Assembly: GCA_037954665.1 (NCBI GenBank)
Contig: JBBMOL010000203.1
Span: 124,001-188,000, forward strand
Source: Laguncularia racemosa
Taxonomy: Eukaryota; Streptophyta; Magnoliopsida; Myrtales; Combretaceae
Length of the DNA: 64,000 bases
Direction of reading: 5' to 3'
Numbering within the stretch: position 1 is the first letter of the stretch; the number at the start of each line of letters is the position of its first letter. Of this stretch, positions 1 to 11,389 are shown piece after piece. The notes beneath the pieces are model-generated. The model saw only the letters and a program-made list of their open reading frames with translations. It was not told the DNA's origin and did not search any database. A program made the position numbers and the translations under genes.

Positions 1-2150
1 TACATTTTGGTACTTCTAGGGTGTATTGTGTAGGTAGAGTAATGTGCATCTTTCATTATCTTCCTCTTTAATTCTACATCTCTTAAAACACATAATCTCG
101 TTTTATATTTTAAGGTCCCTTCTGCATCTAGGTTGAATTCTAAAGCGTTGCCTCATTCCATTCTGCTCTGGATCTCTTGGATATCTTTATCTTCTATCTG
201 ACCAGCTTTAATTCTATCCATTATGGTTGGCTGTATCCTTAAGGTAGCCATTTTTTCTCCCACTTCTTGTGTTAAAATTTCTAGATCTAATTTATGCTTG
301 TCTTCTAATAACTCCTTCTACGAAGTGATGAGAGTGGCTACATTACCCTATTTCTTTCAACTAAAGGCATCTACCACCACATTAGCTTTTCTAGGATGGT
401 CTTATATCTCTAGGTCATAATCCTTAATTAGCTCCAACCACCTCCACTACCTCATATTTAACTCTTTCTGTGTAAATATATACTTCAAGCTTTTGTGGTC
501 AATGAAGATTTTGTACGTTTCTCCATATAAGTAATGCCTCCATAGCTTTAGAGCTAGTACCACAACTGCCAACTCTAAGTCATGAGTTGGGTAGGTCTTT
601 TCATATAGCTTCAACTATTGAGATGCATAAGCTATTACTTAACTACCTTGCACTAAAACATACCCCAACCCTTAAACTGAGGCATCATTATACACTATAA
701 ACTCTTCTCCACTCTTAGGCAAGGTCAAAATTAGCACTGACACAAGTTTCTCTTTAAGCATCTAAAAACTGGATTCACATTTGTCATCCCATTCGAATTT
801 CACATTCTTCTTTACCAGTCTGGTGAAAGGAGTTGCTATTTTGGAAAACCCCTCTATAAATCTCTTGTAATAGCCTGCTAAACCTAAGAAGCTTCTTACC
901 TTTGTAACTGTCTTCAATCGGTGCCAATCTACTACTACTCGCACCTTTTTTGAGTCTACAGATATTCTATCTCTGTTAACCACATGTCCTAAGAAGGTTA
1001 TTTGTTCCAGCCAAAATTCACATTTACTGAATTTAGCATACAACTTCTCTTCTTGTAACCTACTCAATACTAGTCTCAAGTGCTCTTCATGCTCCTCAGT
1101 GCTTTTAGAGTATGTCAGGATATCATCTATAAAGACGATTAAAAATTTATCTAGAAAATCTCTGAATACTCTATTCATTAAATCCATAAATGCAATTGGT
1201 GCATTCGTTAGTCCAAAGGGCATTACTAGAAACTCGTAGTGCCCATAACTAGTCCTGAATGTTGTTTTCAGGATGTCTTCTTCTTTAATTCTTAGTTGAT
1301 GGTAGCCCGATCTCTAGTCTACTTTGGAGAACACTTGAGCTCCTTGCAATTGATCAAACAAGTCATCTATCCTAGGAAGAGGATATTTGTTCTTGATTGT
1401 GACCTTGTTTAACTCTTTATAATTTATATAGAGTCTCATGCTTCCATCTTTCTTCTTCATAAATTGGACTAGTGCACCCCAAGGAGGGACATTGAGTCTT
1501 ATAAAACCCTTATCTTGTAGCTCCTATAACTGTTTCCTTAGTTCTTCCAATTTTACTAGTGTCATCCTGTAAACTGATTTTGATATGGGTACTATGCCCT
1601 ATACCAAGTCAATGTTAAATTCTATCTTCCTGGCTAGGGGTAAACTAGGAAAGTCTTTTGGAAACACATCAGGAAACTCCCTCACTACCGATACTCTTTC
1701 CATCTTACCTTCTTTACTAGCTTTAATAGATATAGTTGCCAATACACTTTTTCCCCACATCTCATAAGTGGGCAATATAATGGGTCTCTGCACTTCTAAC
1801 TTGTATTCAAAATATCCATCTCCTATTATATTAAACTGCACCACCATGTTGTGACGGTCGATGACGACATGATATTTTAATAGCTAGTTGACACCTAGAA
1901 TAATGTCAAATTTTATCATCTCCAATATTAGGAGGTATGCTGGCATCACCTTACCATGTATTTATATTCCCACTCCTCTACCTATTCTACTTATTCTTCC
2001 TCCTACTCCTAAGAGAGTATTAACAGCTATACCGTCATTTATGTTTTCAACATTCAAAGCACATGCACATACAAAATTCTCAGACACATAGGATATAAAC
2101 ACACTGATATCGAACAGCACATATATATTGTAGGAGTGTACTAGAAGCAT
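1..2150 (-). pseudogene. Tekay-like pol: RT, RNase H, integrase N-terminus (broken)
   Basis: The clearest open stretch (1223-762) starts MPFGLTNAP and contains the RT catalytic core FIDDIL, followed by the thumb/connection residues FLGHVVNRD and FLGLAGYYKRFI. Upstream on the minus strand (about 1560-1240) lie RT motifs including WGALVQF and YPLPRIDDL. The linker at 1847-1599 ends FPDVFPKDFPSLP, the usual Tekay sequence entering RT. Downstream, about 530-470, IDHKSLKYIFTQKE marks RNase H, and 60-1 gives the histidine pair of the integrase zinc-binding domain (AHYSTYTIHP). Stop codons interrupt nearly every domain, so this is a relic. No other minus-strand frame gives a comparable domain series. 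Confidence 0.85.
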
Positions 2151-3512
2151 ACCTGCAATGTTGTCTATGTCAGAGGCATCTTAGTGTTGCTGCTAGTAAA
2201 TGGCAAACACTCTAGTAGGAACGCTTTGTCTAAGACCCCCTACCTATGGTCTACCTCCCTATAGTCTACCTCCCTATCCTCTCACTAGAGGTCTAGTTGC
2301 CTATTGGACTGGACCTGCTTCATTTCTTATTTATCCCTAAGGACAGTTTATTGCCTTATGTCCCCTTTAGTTGCACACATGAAAGAAGATTAAGGGAACT
2401 GACCTCTCAATGAAGTGCTTACTAATGTATCCAGTCTTCCCACAAGAGAAACATGCCCCCTTTGGCCATCTACACTCCCTCAACTCATGAGACCTATAGC
2501 ATTTATACATTTAACATTCAGGCTTGCTGCAATGAGTGACCAAAGGCACTTGTTTGATTTGTAGAGGAGGGGCTGGAGCACTCCGTATTCTACTTTGCAG
2601 CACATGATGTCTTTTACTCCTGTTTTGCCCCATTCCACTAGAGATAGGTCTTTCTCCCAGAGCTATTACTACTCTGCAGCTCTTTCGTTCTTCAATAATC
2701 TTCTTATTCTACTCGAGGTACTTAGCTTTGTCCACCATTTTAGCATATGTATTTAGTTAAAAGGTCCCCACTGCAAGTTGTAGTTCCAAGTCTAAACCTC
2801 TTAGAAATCTCCTAGCACTGGACCTATCATCATTACGCACATTTTCAAAAATAAACTGGATAAGGCGATATAGCTTTGCCTCATATTCTTCAACTATTTA
2901 ATCCTTTTATTCACAATTGTAGTATTCATTCTCCATCCTATCCCTAAAGCTACTGAGGAAGCATCTCTAATAAAATAGCTCCTTAAATATAGCCCAATTC
3001 ATGCATTCCCCTGCAAGTTTGGGAACTGACGCCCACCATTTTGCTATAGTCCCCTTTAGCATGAATGCAGCATAATTTACTTTCCTATCTTCTAGTATCT
3101 AAAAGGCAGTAAATGTCTTCTCAATTTCCTGTGCCCAATCTTTAACCTCGATTGGGTCATCCACTTTAGGGTTAAACTCTTTGGCTACTCTAATGAACCT
3201 ATCAAAGCTTATGGGTTCATTGACATTCCTATGCTATGGGACATTGGGGGCTTAGTGTTTTTGCGCTAGTAGTCCCATTAGGTGGTTCATAGTATGCAGT
3301 AGCTAAACTGTCTCTTTAGCCATTTGACCTCTTTCCCCTTGTAGCTTTGGATTTTGAACTTCTTCCTCATTGGGGTTATCACATCTAGCACCCCTTCCAA
3401 CTCCTGATCCGGTGATTCTTCTTGGATGTATTCTTCTTAAGAAGAGATAACCGGATCTACTTAAGTTAATATCGGTCATGGTTAGTGTCATAGTGTGTAA
3501 GTATATACACAT
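2150..3512 (-). pseudogene. Tekay-like gag (broken), with degraded zinc knuckle
   Basis: The region between the primer binding site and the protease linker is gag by position. The N-terminal piece (3512-3303) is a short open stretch with RGARCDNPNEEE. A zinc-knuckle remnant, CFSCGKTGYISKHF, lies at about 2455-2415. The spacing is that of a CCHC knuckle, but the histidine position is Tyr and the last cysteine position is Phe, so zinc binding is lost. Multiple stops occur between these points. The RNA-binding role is inferred from family knowledge, not from an intact protein. Confidence 0.7.
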
Positions 3513-3860
3513 ATACCACTACACATAAATCTACTCATACATATAACTTAACAGTTAGAAGAATGCAAGTAAAGTAATAATACAAGAAAATAATTAAATA
3601 ATTAAGTAAACGTCTCATATTTTACCTACTCTCTTCAAGTCTCACTATCTTACGGAGCAAGTGCTTAATTCCTCTAATGATCATATCTTGTACTCTATTG
3701 TTTAAAACTTATATCTATTGGTCATCTCTTTGTTCTAAAGATCATTACCTAAGCTCTTCAAGATCAACAATATGCTCTTTAGATCAAAACTTAAGTCTTA
3801 AGGATTATCAACCTATCCTCTATAAATTCAAACTTAAGTCCCTAAAGATCATAAACCTAA

Positions 3861-3873
3861 GGCTGTAATACCA
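3861..3873 (-). other. Primer binding site of the Tekay-like element
   Basis: The minus strand reads TGGTATTACAGCC, which matches the plant initiator-Met primer site TGGTATCAGAGC except for changes in the middle. It lies seven bases inside the LTR edge at 3881, on the gag side. This fixes both the element's orientation and the inner LTR border. Confidence 0.75.
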
Positions 3874-5596
3874 CCTAAGTTGTAACGCCTCGAAACCCAG
3901 GCTACGCTACTACTCACCACATGTCCTTATCTCACAAGAACACGTTAAAGCTCTCAATCAACTTTGATATCTTTTTATCCTGTAATTCTTGTATAAAGAC
4001 ATTCAATACATCCCACAACTTTAAAATAAATTACATAAATCCATATTTAACATCTAATGTAGTAGAAGCCTGTAAACTTTAAATTCACAATCTCCAATAA
4101 TAATATCTATTACATTCAATTAACATAATTCTCCTAAATTCTAATCACTATAATAGTAATGGTAACCATCTTCTTTCTCTTTCTGAGATTCACCCAAACC
4201 AAAGTTATCTTCTAGGTTATCATCTCCTTCAACACCTGTGTCGAGTCTAATTTTTGAATTCCCATTCCTAATCCGATCTAAACTAAACCCTATGCTCATT
4301 TAATCTAGATCCTCGACTTGAGTTAGGAATTTCGTTTGATTTTTGGAGTCGCCACCCAACTGTTGTTGGGAAATAGTGAATTAAGACTAAAGGAGCGGAT
4401 TAGTCTTAATTTGGACTACTAGTCGTCGTTATTTCCTCTTCTCATTTTTGTGAAAAGAGAAAAAGGGAAAACCAGAGTTTCTAAGTCCGGAGGCTAACCT
4501 ATTAAAACCTATACGGTTACCACCTAATTTCCTAAAATTGTTCATCTTTAGAAATGTGTTTCATTAATTTTTGTTATGTCTTTGAATTTATTTCAGAAAA
4601 AGGATTTTTCATTTATTTTATGGGTTGACCCGAATGGGTGCCTACGTACCTGCTACTCAGGATCAAACAAGCCGTAGTTCGCTTTTCTGAAAATCTTTAG
4701 TGTATTGGTGAATTTTAATTTTGAAATTTCTTTCGATTTATGTTCTTAACATTTTTTGGATTTTTCCTAAAACTCTAAGCCTAAGCTTGATTTTATTTTG
4801 AAAAATGATTTTATAGGGAAAACATCAATTTTGATTTATTTGACGAAAATGATTTTTCTAAGTGCTAAAACTTATTTATTTATCTTTTTATGATTTTTTG
4901 TTATTTTTGTGATTTCTGAGAATTTTTTGGGATTTTTGTGGTTTTTGGGAATTTTTGTTGATTTTCGTGATTTTCGTGATTTTTGGGAATTTTTGTGATT
5001 TTTGTGATTTTTTTTGGGAATTTTTTTGTTTATTATCTATCCTGTTTGACATCTAAAATTTTATGATTTATTTTTCTAATTTTTTATTATTTTTATTATT
5101 TTTTTTATTTATCTATTTATTACTATTCTTTCTACATTATTAAATTCTAAAAAAAAATCTAATTTCTACATTTTCTTATTTATTAAAAAATGACACATAA
5201 ATATATAAATAAATAACTAAATAACAAATAATAAATTACTTAATTAATTCGGAATAAAAATAAAAAAAAAATCCGGAAAAATCCGACTTACCTGGATCCG
5301 GGTCGGTGCCCGAGTCGGGTCAGTCGGGTCGAATCGGGTCGGGTCGGATCAGTCGGTCACGACGGCGGGGTTGGCTCGTTCACGGCGTTCCGGTGGTCTT
5401 TTGCGGCGGGTGAAGTGTCGAATCCTAGCTTCTTAGGGGGCTGAATCCGATGGTGGTGGCGGTTTACTCCCAGAACGTCTCCTTGCGGTGGCTCAACTCC
5501 GATCGGCTGTCGCAACTTTGGGTTTCCTCCGATCTACACTCTTTTCTCTCTCTCTCGCAATTCTGATCTGTGTTCTTGCTTCCTCATCTCCTCCTC

Positions 5597-5604
5597 TATT
5601 TATA
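5597..5604 (-). promoter_or_regulatory. TATA box of the solo LTR
   Basis: TATAAATA on the minus strand, at the same relative place as the TATA boxes at 43917, 44376 and 56941 in the related LTRs. It marks the probable U3/R border region of the LTR promoter. It is assigned by sequence and conserved position only. Confidence 0.6.
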
Positions 5605-5944
5605 GGCACTTGAAATCGAGCTGGATAAGCTCGGATTTCCTCCGATTGAAGCTGATCGGATTTTCGGTTGAAAAACCAACTCCGATTCGTGCCCATTCAA
5701 CGATTTGTTGCGATTTGATTTTAATTAGATAATGTTTATCTTATTTTTGTTGAAGATCTGTTGGATTTGTGCAAAAAAATCGAATCAAAACGCCCGAAAT
5801 ACGAATTTTTCTTTGCCGACGATCTCGGGCTCGAGGTAGGAGACGATCACGCGCCCGGCACGTGCGTTTCTTCCAGCCAATCAGATGCTGCCACGTGTCC
5901 TGGATAAGTCGAAAAATTGCAAAACGCGGAAACTGCTTCCCCCG

Positions 5945-6038
5945 CGATTCGAACGTCTGACCGAGCCCCCCGCACCACCCCCCCCCCCCCCCCCCCCCCC
6001 CCGCGCGCACTTAGCCATGGTCCGGACCAGTTGGGCTA
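5945..6038 (-). promoter_or_regulatory. tRNA-like A box / B box pair in the solo LTR
   Basis: On the minus strand TAGCCCAACTGG (6038-6027) fits the pol III A-box pattern TRGCNNARNNGG, and GTTCGAATCG (5954-5945) fits the B-box core GTTCRANNC. About 72 bases separate them, including a 25-base C run that lies where a tRNA variable region would be. The same pair recurs in the other Tat/Ogre-type LTRs of this window. Whether pol III uses it is unknown; it may be a fossil of a captured tRNA or SINE head. Confidence 0.5.
5978..6002. repeat. 25-base poly-C tract
   Basis: An uninterrupted run of 25 cytosines (G on the LTR sense strand) lies inside the solo LTR between its A and B boxes. The related LTRs lack it, so it expanded in this copy. 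Such runs are error-prone in sequencing, so the exact length is uncertain. Confidence 0.9.
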
Positions 6039-7096
6039 GCCCACTTTCGCGATTTTATTTATTTCGCAAATTACATATATGCAATGCGATTTTTCTATTT
6101 TTTTGTATTTTTTGAAATTTCAAAAATTTGTAAAAATTGTTTATTATTTATTTATTGCTATTTCCGAAATCAGTTTTCAAAATTGAAGTGTTTTCCTATT
6201 TATTTTTATTTTTTGAACATTTTTATTATTTTATGCTAAATTAGGGAAAAAATGGAAAAATTTGGAAAAATTGAAAATTGATTATTATTGACTCCTAGGG
6301 CAAAAATGGGGTGTTTACAACCTGCATCTAAAAAAAAATATTCCTTGTATGGTGAGCTAATGCCTAGTACATATAACACAAACACACACATATGAACAAA
6401 CATGAACAAGTATCACACACAACATGTAATACTTAAATACAGACAGTCGTTTCATGATACAATTTATGTCTACAAGCAACAATAGGGTGCTCATGACCCC
6501 CTTAACATACTTAACACATTAGAACATGATTTGGTGATGGGAACCGCCACTATGGGCCCCACACCCATGTTCACTTAAACCACTTAATCCTAGTAATGGG
6601 AACTACCACCATGAGCCCCACACTTATGTCCACTTAATCCTCTTAAACCAACGTTCAACCTAGATCATTTCCAAGCACTACTCCACTAAGGACAACATCA
6701 CACAAGGATCATTGGAGTGCTCCTTAAGGATCTGCCACTATGAGCCCCTAGGCCAAGCCAAGCACATACAGCATACAACTTAATACTTAGGCCAATTCAT
6801 TCAATTAAACCAATTTTAGTACATACACTAACTTAAACAAGCACATAACAGCACACAAGTTACACGTTTCTTGAATCCCAGTCTTAAGCACTTATGGTTT
6901 TGGACTTAAGCTAAACTGAAATTTATACACCATCAACAAGTTCTTCTTAGTACTTAATCTTAGATTAATATCAATTCTTAATTTTCTTAATCCTATTCAT
7001 GAAAATTCTCTAAGGTCTTACTAGCTATTTAGGTCACATGGAAATTAACTTAAGTAGAAGTTAAATGGATATATAATTAAATTATGTTTTACTCAA

Positions 7097-7375
7097 CACG
7101 GCCATGTTATAGGCCGTGCAGCTCAACACAAGCTAGTACACGACTATGTTAAGGGTCGTGTATCTTTCGATGAGCTTTGGCTTCAACACAATTAAAACAC
7201 AATCGTGTATCTCTCAGTAAGCTTTGTACTCAACACGGTTGAAACACGACCATGTATCTCTCAATTCAACACGAGAGAAACACGACCATGTTAGGAGGCC
7301 GTGTATCTCTCGATGTAAGGTTCGTATTCAACATGGTCAAAACACGACCATGTTGAGAGGCCATGTATCTCTCTG
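7097..7375. repeat. Array of imperfect hairpin repeats in the Tekay-like LTR
   Basis: The first unit is a perfect 7-base inverted repeat, CACGGCC and GGCCGTG around an 8-base loop (7097-7118). Similar CACGAC-ATGTT-GGYCGTG units recur near 7139, 7270 and 7340, each followed by TATCT-type sequence. The LTR remnant near 13470-13600 carries related motifs. The function is unknown; they may mark a recombination-prone or structured part of the LTR. Confidence 0.6.
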
Positions 7376-7888
7376 CAATTTCCATGAACCCTAATTTCTT
7401 CATTCCAATTTCTCCTAAACTCGATTCTCTCTATCCCTAGACTTAATTTAATCTCTAAAACATGTAATTAAAATAAATCACACGGATTAGATTACTTACT
7501 TCAATAATTCCACAAGTCCTATCCTTGAGCCATTAATTCTTGTTCTCGTTTCATCCTTTCTCAAATTTCAAGTTCTAATTTTCACAAGGATTCATAAGTG
7601 ATTAGATTGTCCATTCTACACTTAAGAAACAACAATTCACTACCTTTCTCACCTGATTTTACTCGAAATCGTCCCTATGGCTTGATAGTCTGCCTTTTTC
7701 CCTTTAGAGCATCTGTGTTGTTATTGTGAGGGAGTGAAAAAGAGAGAGAGATTAGGTCATTTGAGGTTAAATACTCCTTTCGTGGAATTTCGAAATTGTC
7801 CTTCGATTTTTATAAAATCCATGTCCTTGTCCTTAGCTCTTTGTGACAATATATATATTAAAAATAAAATAAAAATTCAGGTATTACA

Positions 7889-8555
7889 AAAGATGAACCT
7901 ATAGTTGAAACAAACACTTCTATAAACAATTTAGTAGAAGATATACCAAAATCTCCTACTCCAAAACAAAATGACTTTAAAACTGGAACTAGTAATAAGG
8001 TGATAAATCTGAAAAGTAGGATTTCAAATTTAGAAAATTTTATAAAGAAAAGCTTTATGGAGATAAAGTCCATGATGAAGTTAATCACTACTAAACCTAG
8101 TGAAGAGAAATCTGAGGAATAACTTCCATCATCTCCCACTAAGACTACGCATAGTTCTCCAAAGACTCCTATTCAAGAAAATTAACAAGATCTTAATGAT
8201 GAGGCTGGAGACACTATTCCAATGTATGAACACAACTTAGAGACTCCACATGCACAACCATATGTTCATCAAAGTGGTGGGATTGAGATTTTGGATCAAG
8301 CTGAGAAAGAAACCACTACTAAAATCAATCTTGAAATTGATCCCACACATGAAGCTACATAAGAACATGATCCTTAACCTATTTTTTAGTCCATCCAAAC
8401 CACCCAAACCAAACCCACTACTGAATAATCTATTCAACCATCTCCTTCTGCTAAACTAATAAAAACACAATCAACTCTAGCTTCTGCTAAAACCAATCCT
8501 AACCTCATCAAAAGAAAAATCTAAAGAAGCACCAACTCCAACACAACCAAGGAAA
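7889..8555 (+). pseudogene. Low-complexity coding-like relic, unidentified
   Basis: One plus-strand frame from about 7893 to 8121 stays open over some 75 codons rich in Lys, Ser, Thr and Glu. It includes a helical stretch, SRISNLENFIKKSFMEIKSM, that resembles a short coiled coil. It continues after stops and frame changes with Pro/Thr/Lys-rich sequence to about 8555. The composition resembles the disordered parts of retroelement gag proteins, but no domain is recognisable. The Tekay-like LTR cuts it on the left and a truncated chromovirus cuts it on the right. Its identity is open. Confidence 0.3.
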
Positions 8556-8559
8556 AAGG

Positions 8560-11110
8560 TTAAGATAACTGTTATCTATCTGAGACGATTGACAACCTCT
8601 GTCTAGCTATCTATTTGAGGATGACACGATGTACTATACATAAGCTTAGTACCAAATCGCTTCTAAAGTGTCTTAAAAAAATTTTGAGAAATTTAATGCC
8701 TCTATTAGATACTATGCTATGGGGAACACCATGTAACCTAACAATTTCCTACACAAAAAGGTTAGCAATAAAAGTGCATCATTGGTTTTGTGATAAGGTA
8801 TGAAGTGGGACATTTTATTGAAGCGGTTGACGACCACAATGATGAAGTTTTTGCCTCTTTATATCTTGGGAAGACCTAAGACAAAATCCATACTAATATC
8901 AATCCATGACTATGTGAGTAAAGGTAAAGACATATATTCACCAAAAGCTTCCTACTTCCCCTTTGCCCTCTTATAAACTCCACATCTCTCCAAAACTCTA
9001 TGTACATCTTTTAACATACCCCTTAGTAAAAGTGTTCCTTTAACAGTTCTAAGGTCCTCTTTTCACCAAAGTGTCCTAATAATCCCTCAGCATGAGCCTC
9101 TCATATCAATAATTCCCTCATAGACCCATAGTGTATACACAATTTTCCTGCCCTATACAGAAAACCATCCATCATATAATATCCATCTACTACAGCTCCT
9201 CCAAAACACCACTCAACAATCAACTTCAGATGATCATCATGAACATATCGTTCCTTCATCAACTCAAATCCAAGCAACTTTGACTGAAGAGAATTGATAA
9301 GTACATACCTGTGTGATAACGCATTAGCTACAACATTTATACCCCCCTTCTTGTATTTAATCACATAAGCAAAGCTCTATAAAAATTCCACTCACTTTGC
9401 CTAATGTTTAGATAAGTGTTGTTAACCTTTGAAGTGCTTCAAAGATTCATGATCTGTATAGATAATAAACTCCTTAGAAAAGAGATAGTGTTACCAAGTC
9501 ATCAATGCACACACTAAGGAATAAAACTCCTTATCATATATTAAGTAGTTTAAAGGTGCACCACTTAGTTTCTCACTAAAATATGCAATGGGTATCCTAT
9601 CCTACATCAACATAATACCGATTCCCACTCCTAATGCATCACACTAAAAGTTCAAAAGTTTTGTCAAAATCTAGTAATGCTAAAACTAGAGCATTAGTTA
9701 GCCTCACTTTAACATCCTCAAAACTCCTCTAAGCCCGATCTCCCTAAACAAAAGGAGCATTCTTCTTAGTCAATTCAATCAGTAGACTTACAATGTTATT
9801 GAAGTTCCTGATAAATCTCTTATAAAAAGAAGCCAAACCATGGAAACTCCTCACATCAGCTACTGACTATGGTGTTAGCTAATCCACTTTGGCCTTAATT
9901 TCCCCTCATCAACTCACACACTAGAACCAGTCATAACAAAGCCTAAAATGTTGCCTCTAATTGATAGAATGAGCACTTCTTGATATTCCCATACAACCTC
10001 TAATCCCTCAAGACTGAGAAGAAGGCTTGCAGATGCTGAACATGACTCTCCAAGTCTCTACTGAAAATCAGAATGTCATCGAAATATAAGACTACAAATC
10101 TTCTCAAAAAGTCCTTCAAAACATGATTCATAAGTAGCAAGAATGTGCTAGGGGCGTTAGTCAACCCAAATGGCATGACCATCCACTTATATAAACCATG
10201 TCATATCTTAAAAGTGATCTTCCGCTCATCTCCTACTCTCATACAAATCTGGTGATATCCGCTCTTAAGGTCAACCTTAGAGAACACTTGTGCACCATTT
10301 AGTTCATCTAGCATATCATCAAGCCTAGGAATGGGGTACCCATATTTGATAGTAATTTTATTGATAGCTCTTCTATTAATACACATATGCCATGTATCAT
10401 CCTTCTTTAGAACAAGAAGTGTAGGAACAGCACAAAGGTTAGTACTCTCTTTGACAAAACCCCGCTCTATTAACTCATCTACCTATCTCTTCAACTCTTT
10501 AGCTTCTTTAAGATTGATGTGATATGCAAGCCAATTTGGTAACACTAACCTAAGTTGCAAATCGATAGTGTGCTTAATGCCTCTCACTGGTGGTAATTCC
10601 TTAAGCAACTCCTCAGGGAATACATCCATGTAATCATCTAGCAACCGACTCACAATAAGTGGCAACTATTCTTGCCCATTAACCTCTAACACGTACTACA
10701 TCTACAATAAATACACTGGCCTGTCCTCCAGTTCCTTCCACCCTACAATTAAGGACTTCTTTTTAGTGACTTTATTGATCTGTCTCTATGCCTCTTGCAC
10801 CTCAGCTGGTAACATAGGATTCAAAACAATTTACTTGCCATCCTTTTGAAACATATAGGTGTTGCTAAACTCATTATGTAATACCCTCTTGTCAAATAAC
10901 CACGGTCTACTAAGTAGTATGTGTGATGCACACATAAGAAAAATATCACAGACAATCTCATCATGGTACTTCTCCTTTATGTTGAATGAAACTTTAGCCC
11001 TTTGAGTAACATGTAGACTATCTTGTTCACTCAACCAATGTAGCTTATATGGCTTAAGATGTGGAGTAGTATCCAGCTTTAACTTATTAACTAACGAAGC
11101 AACCATTACA
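8560..11110 (-). pseudogene. CRM-like protease, RT, RNase H and partial integrase (broken)
   Basis: The protease is at 11106-10831, ending with the family sequence ILLSRPWLFD. RT follows: 10386-10201 holds YGYPIPRLDDMLDEL and FSKVDLKSGYHQI, and 10182-10000 holds MPFGLTNAP and the catalytic YFDDIL. The RNase H end is at 9364-9101, with a remnant of the usual VADALSRR motif read as VANALSHR. Integrase core remnants appear at about 8760-8590 (VRLHGVPHSIVS). The segments sit in different frames with stops between them. The protein would have been a gag-pol polyprotein; no functional product is possible now. Confidence 0.82.
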
Positions 11111-11389
11111 TTGATGCAACTACCACCATCAATAATAAGAGCATAGAGATTACCTTAGACTCAATAGGAAATATGGAATAGGTTCTCCCTCTATTCTTCT
11201 TCATTAGCAGGAAATGTAATTATCACCCTACGCAATACATTGATGGCCAAATATTGATCATCACCTCTATCTCCATGCACCTCAACATCTGCATCCCCAT
11301 AATACTCATCTAGCACTACCAACAAATCTTTCCGCTCATCCAACTCTTCCTCTTCATCCTCACTCTCCACCTCCATAGTAGCCATCACC

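Larger units (their letters stand above)
4239..6319 (-). mobile_element. Solo LTR of a Tat/Ogre-type element, with target duplication
   Basis: On the minus strand it begins TGTAAACACCCCAT (6319) and ends TTAGACTCGACA (4239), the same termini as the 5' LTR at 41739-45725. It is flanked directly by ACCTG on both sides (4234-4238 and 6320-6324). No internal region, primer site or partner LTR is present, so it is a solo LTR left by LTR-LTR recombination. It carries a TATA box (5597-5604, reverse strand), a CACGTG G-box (5892-5897), CCAAT (5877-5881) and a tRNA-like A/B box pair (5945-6038). Confidence 0.93.
1..7888 (-). mobile_element. Tekay/Del-like Ty3-gypsy chromovirus, partial, minus strand
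   Basis: Reading the minus strand from right to left gives LTR (7888-3881), a methionine-tRNA-type primer binding site, gag, the protease-RT linker, RT, RNase H and the first residues of integrase, which run off the window at base 1. The order and the RT, linker and RNase H motifs are those of the Tekay/Del group of chromoviruses. The rest of integrase, any chromodomain and the second LTR lie outside. Stops in gag and pol make it non-functional. The LTR is interrupted by a solo LTR of another family at 4239-6319. The flank at 7889-7893 is AAAGA; the partner target duplication is outside, so the insertion cannot be closed. Confidence 0.85.
3881..7888 (-). repeat. 5' LTR of the Tekay-like element (split)
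   Basis: On the minus strand the LTR begins TGTAATACCTGAATTT at 7888 and ends GAGGCGTTACA at 3881. It is about 1.92 kb after removing the inserted solo LTR and one 5-base target duplication. Continuity across the insertion is clear: ACCTG at 4234-4238 resumes at 6320 with the typical LTR sequence CCTTGTATGGTGAGC. A second copy of this LTR family, in the opposite orientation and truncated, ends at 14578. Confidence 0.8.

Noticed and set aside
5885..6115. Overlapping ORFs across the poly-C tract
   Set aside because: Proline or glycine runs come from the homopolymer inside a solo LTR; no protein family is suggested.
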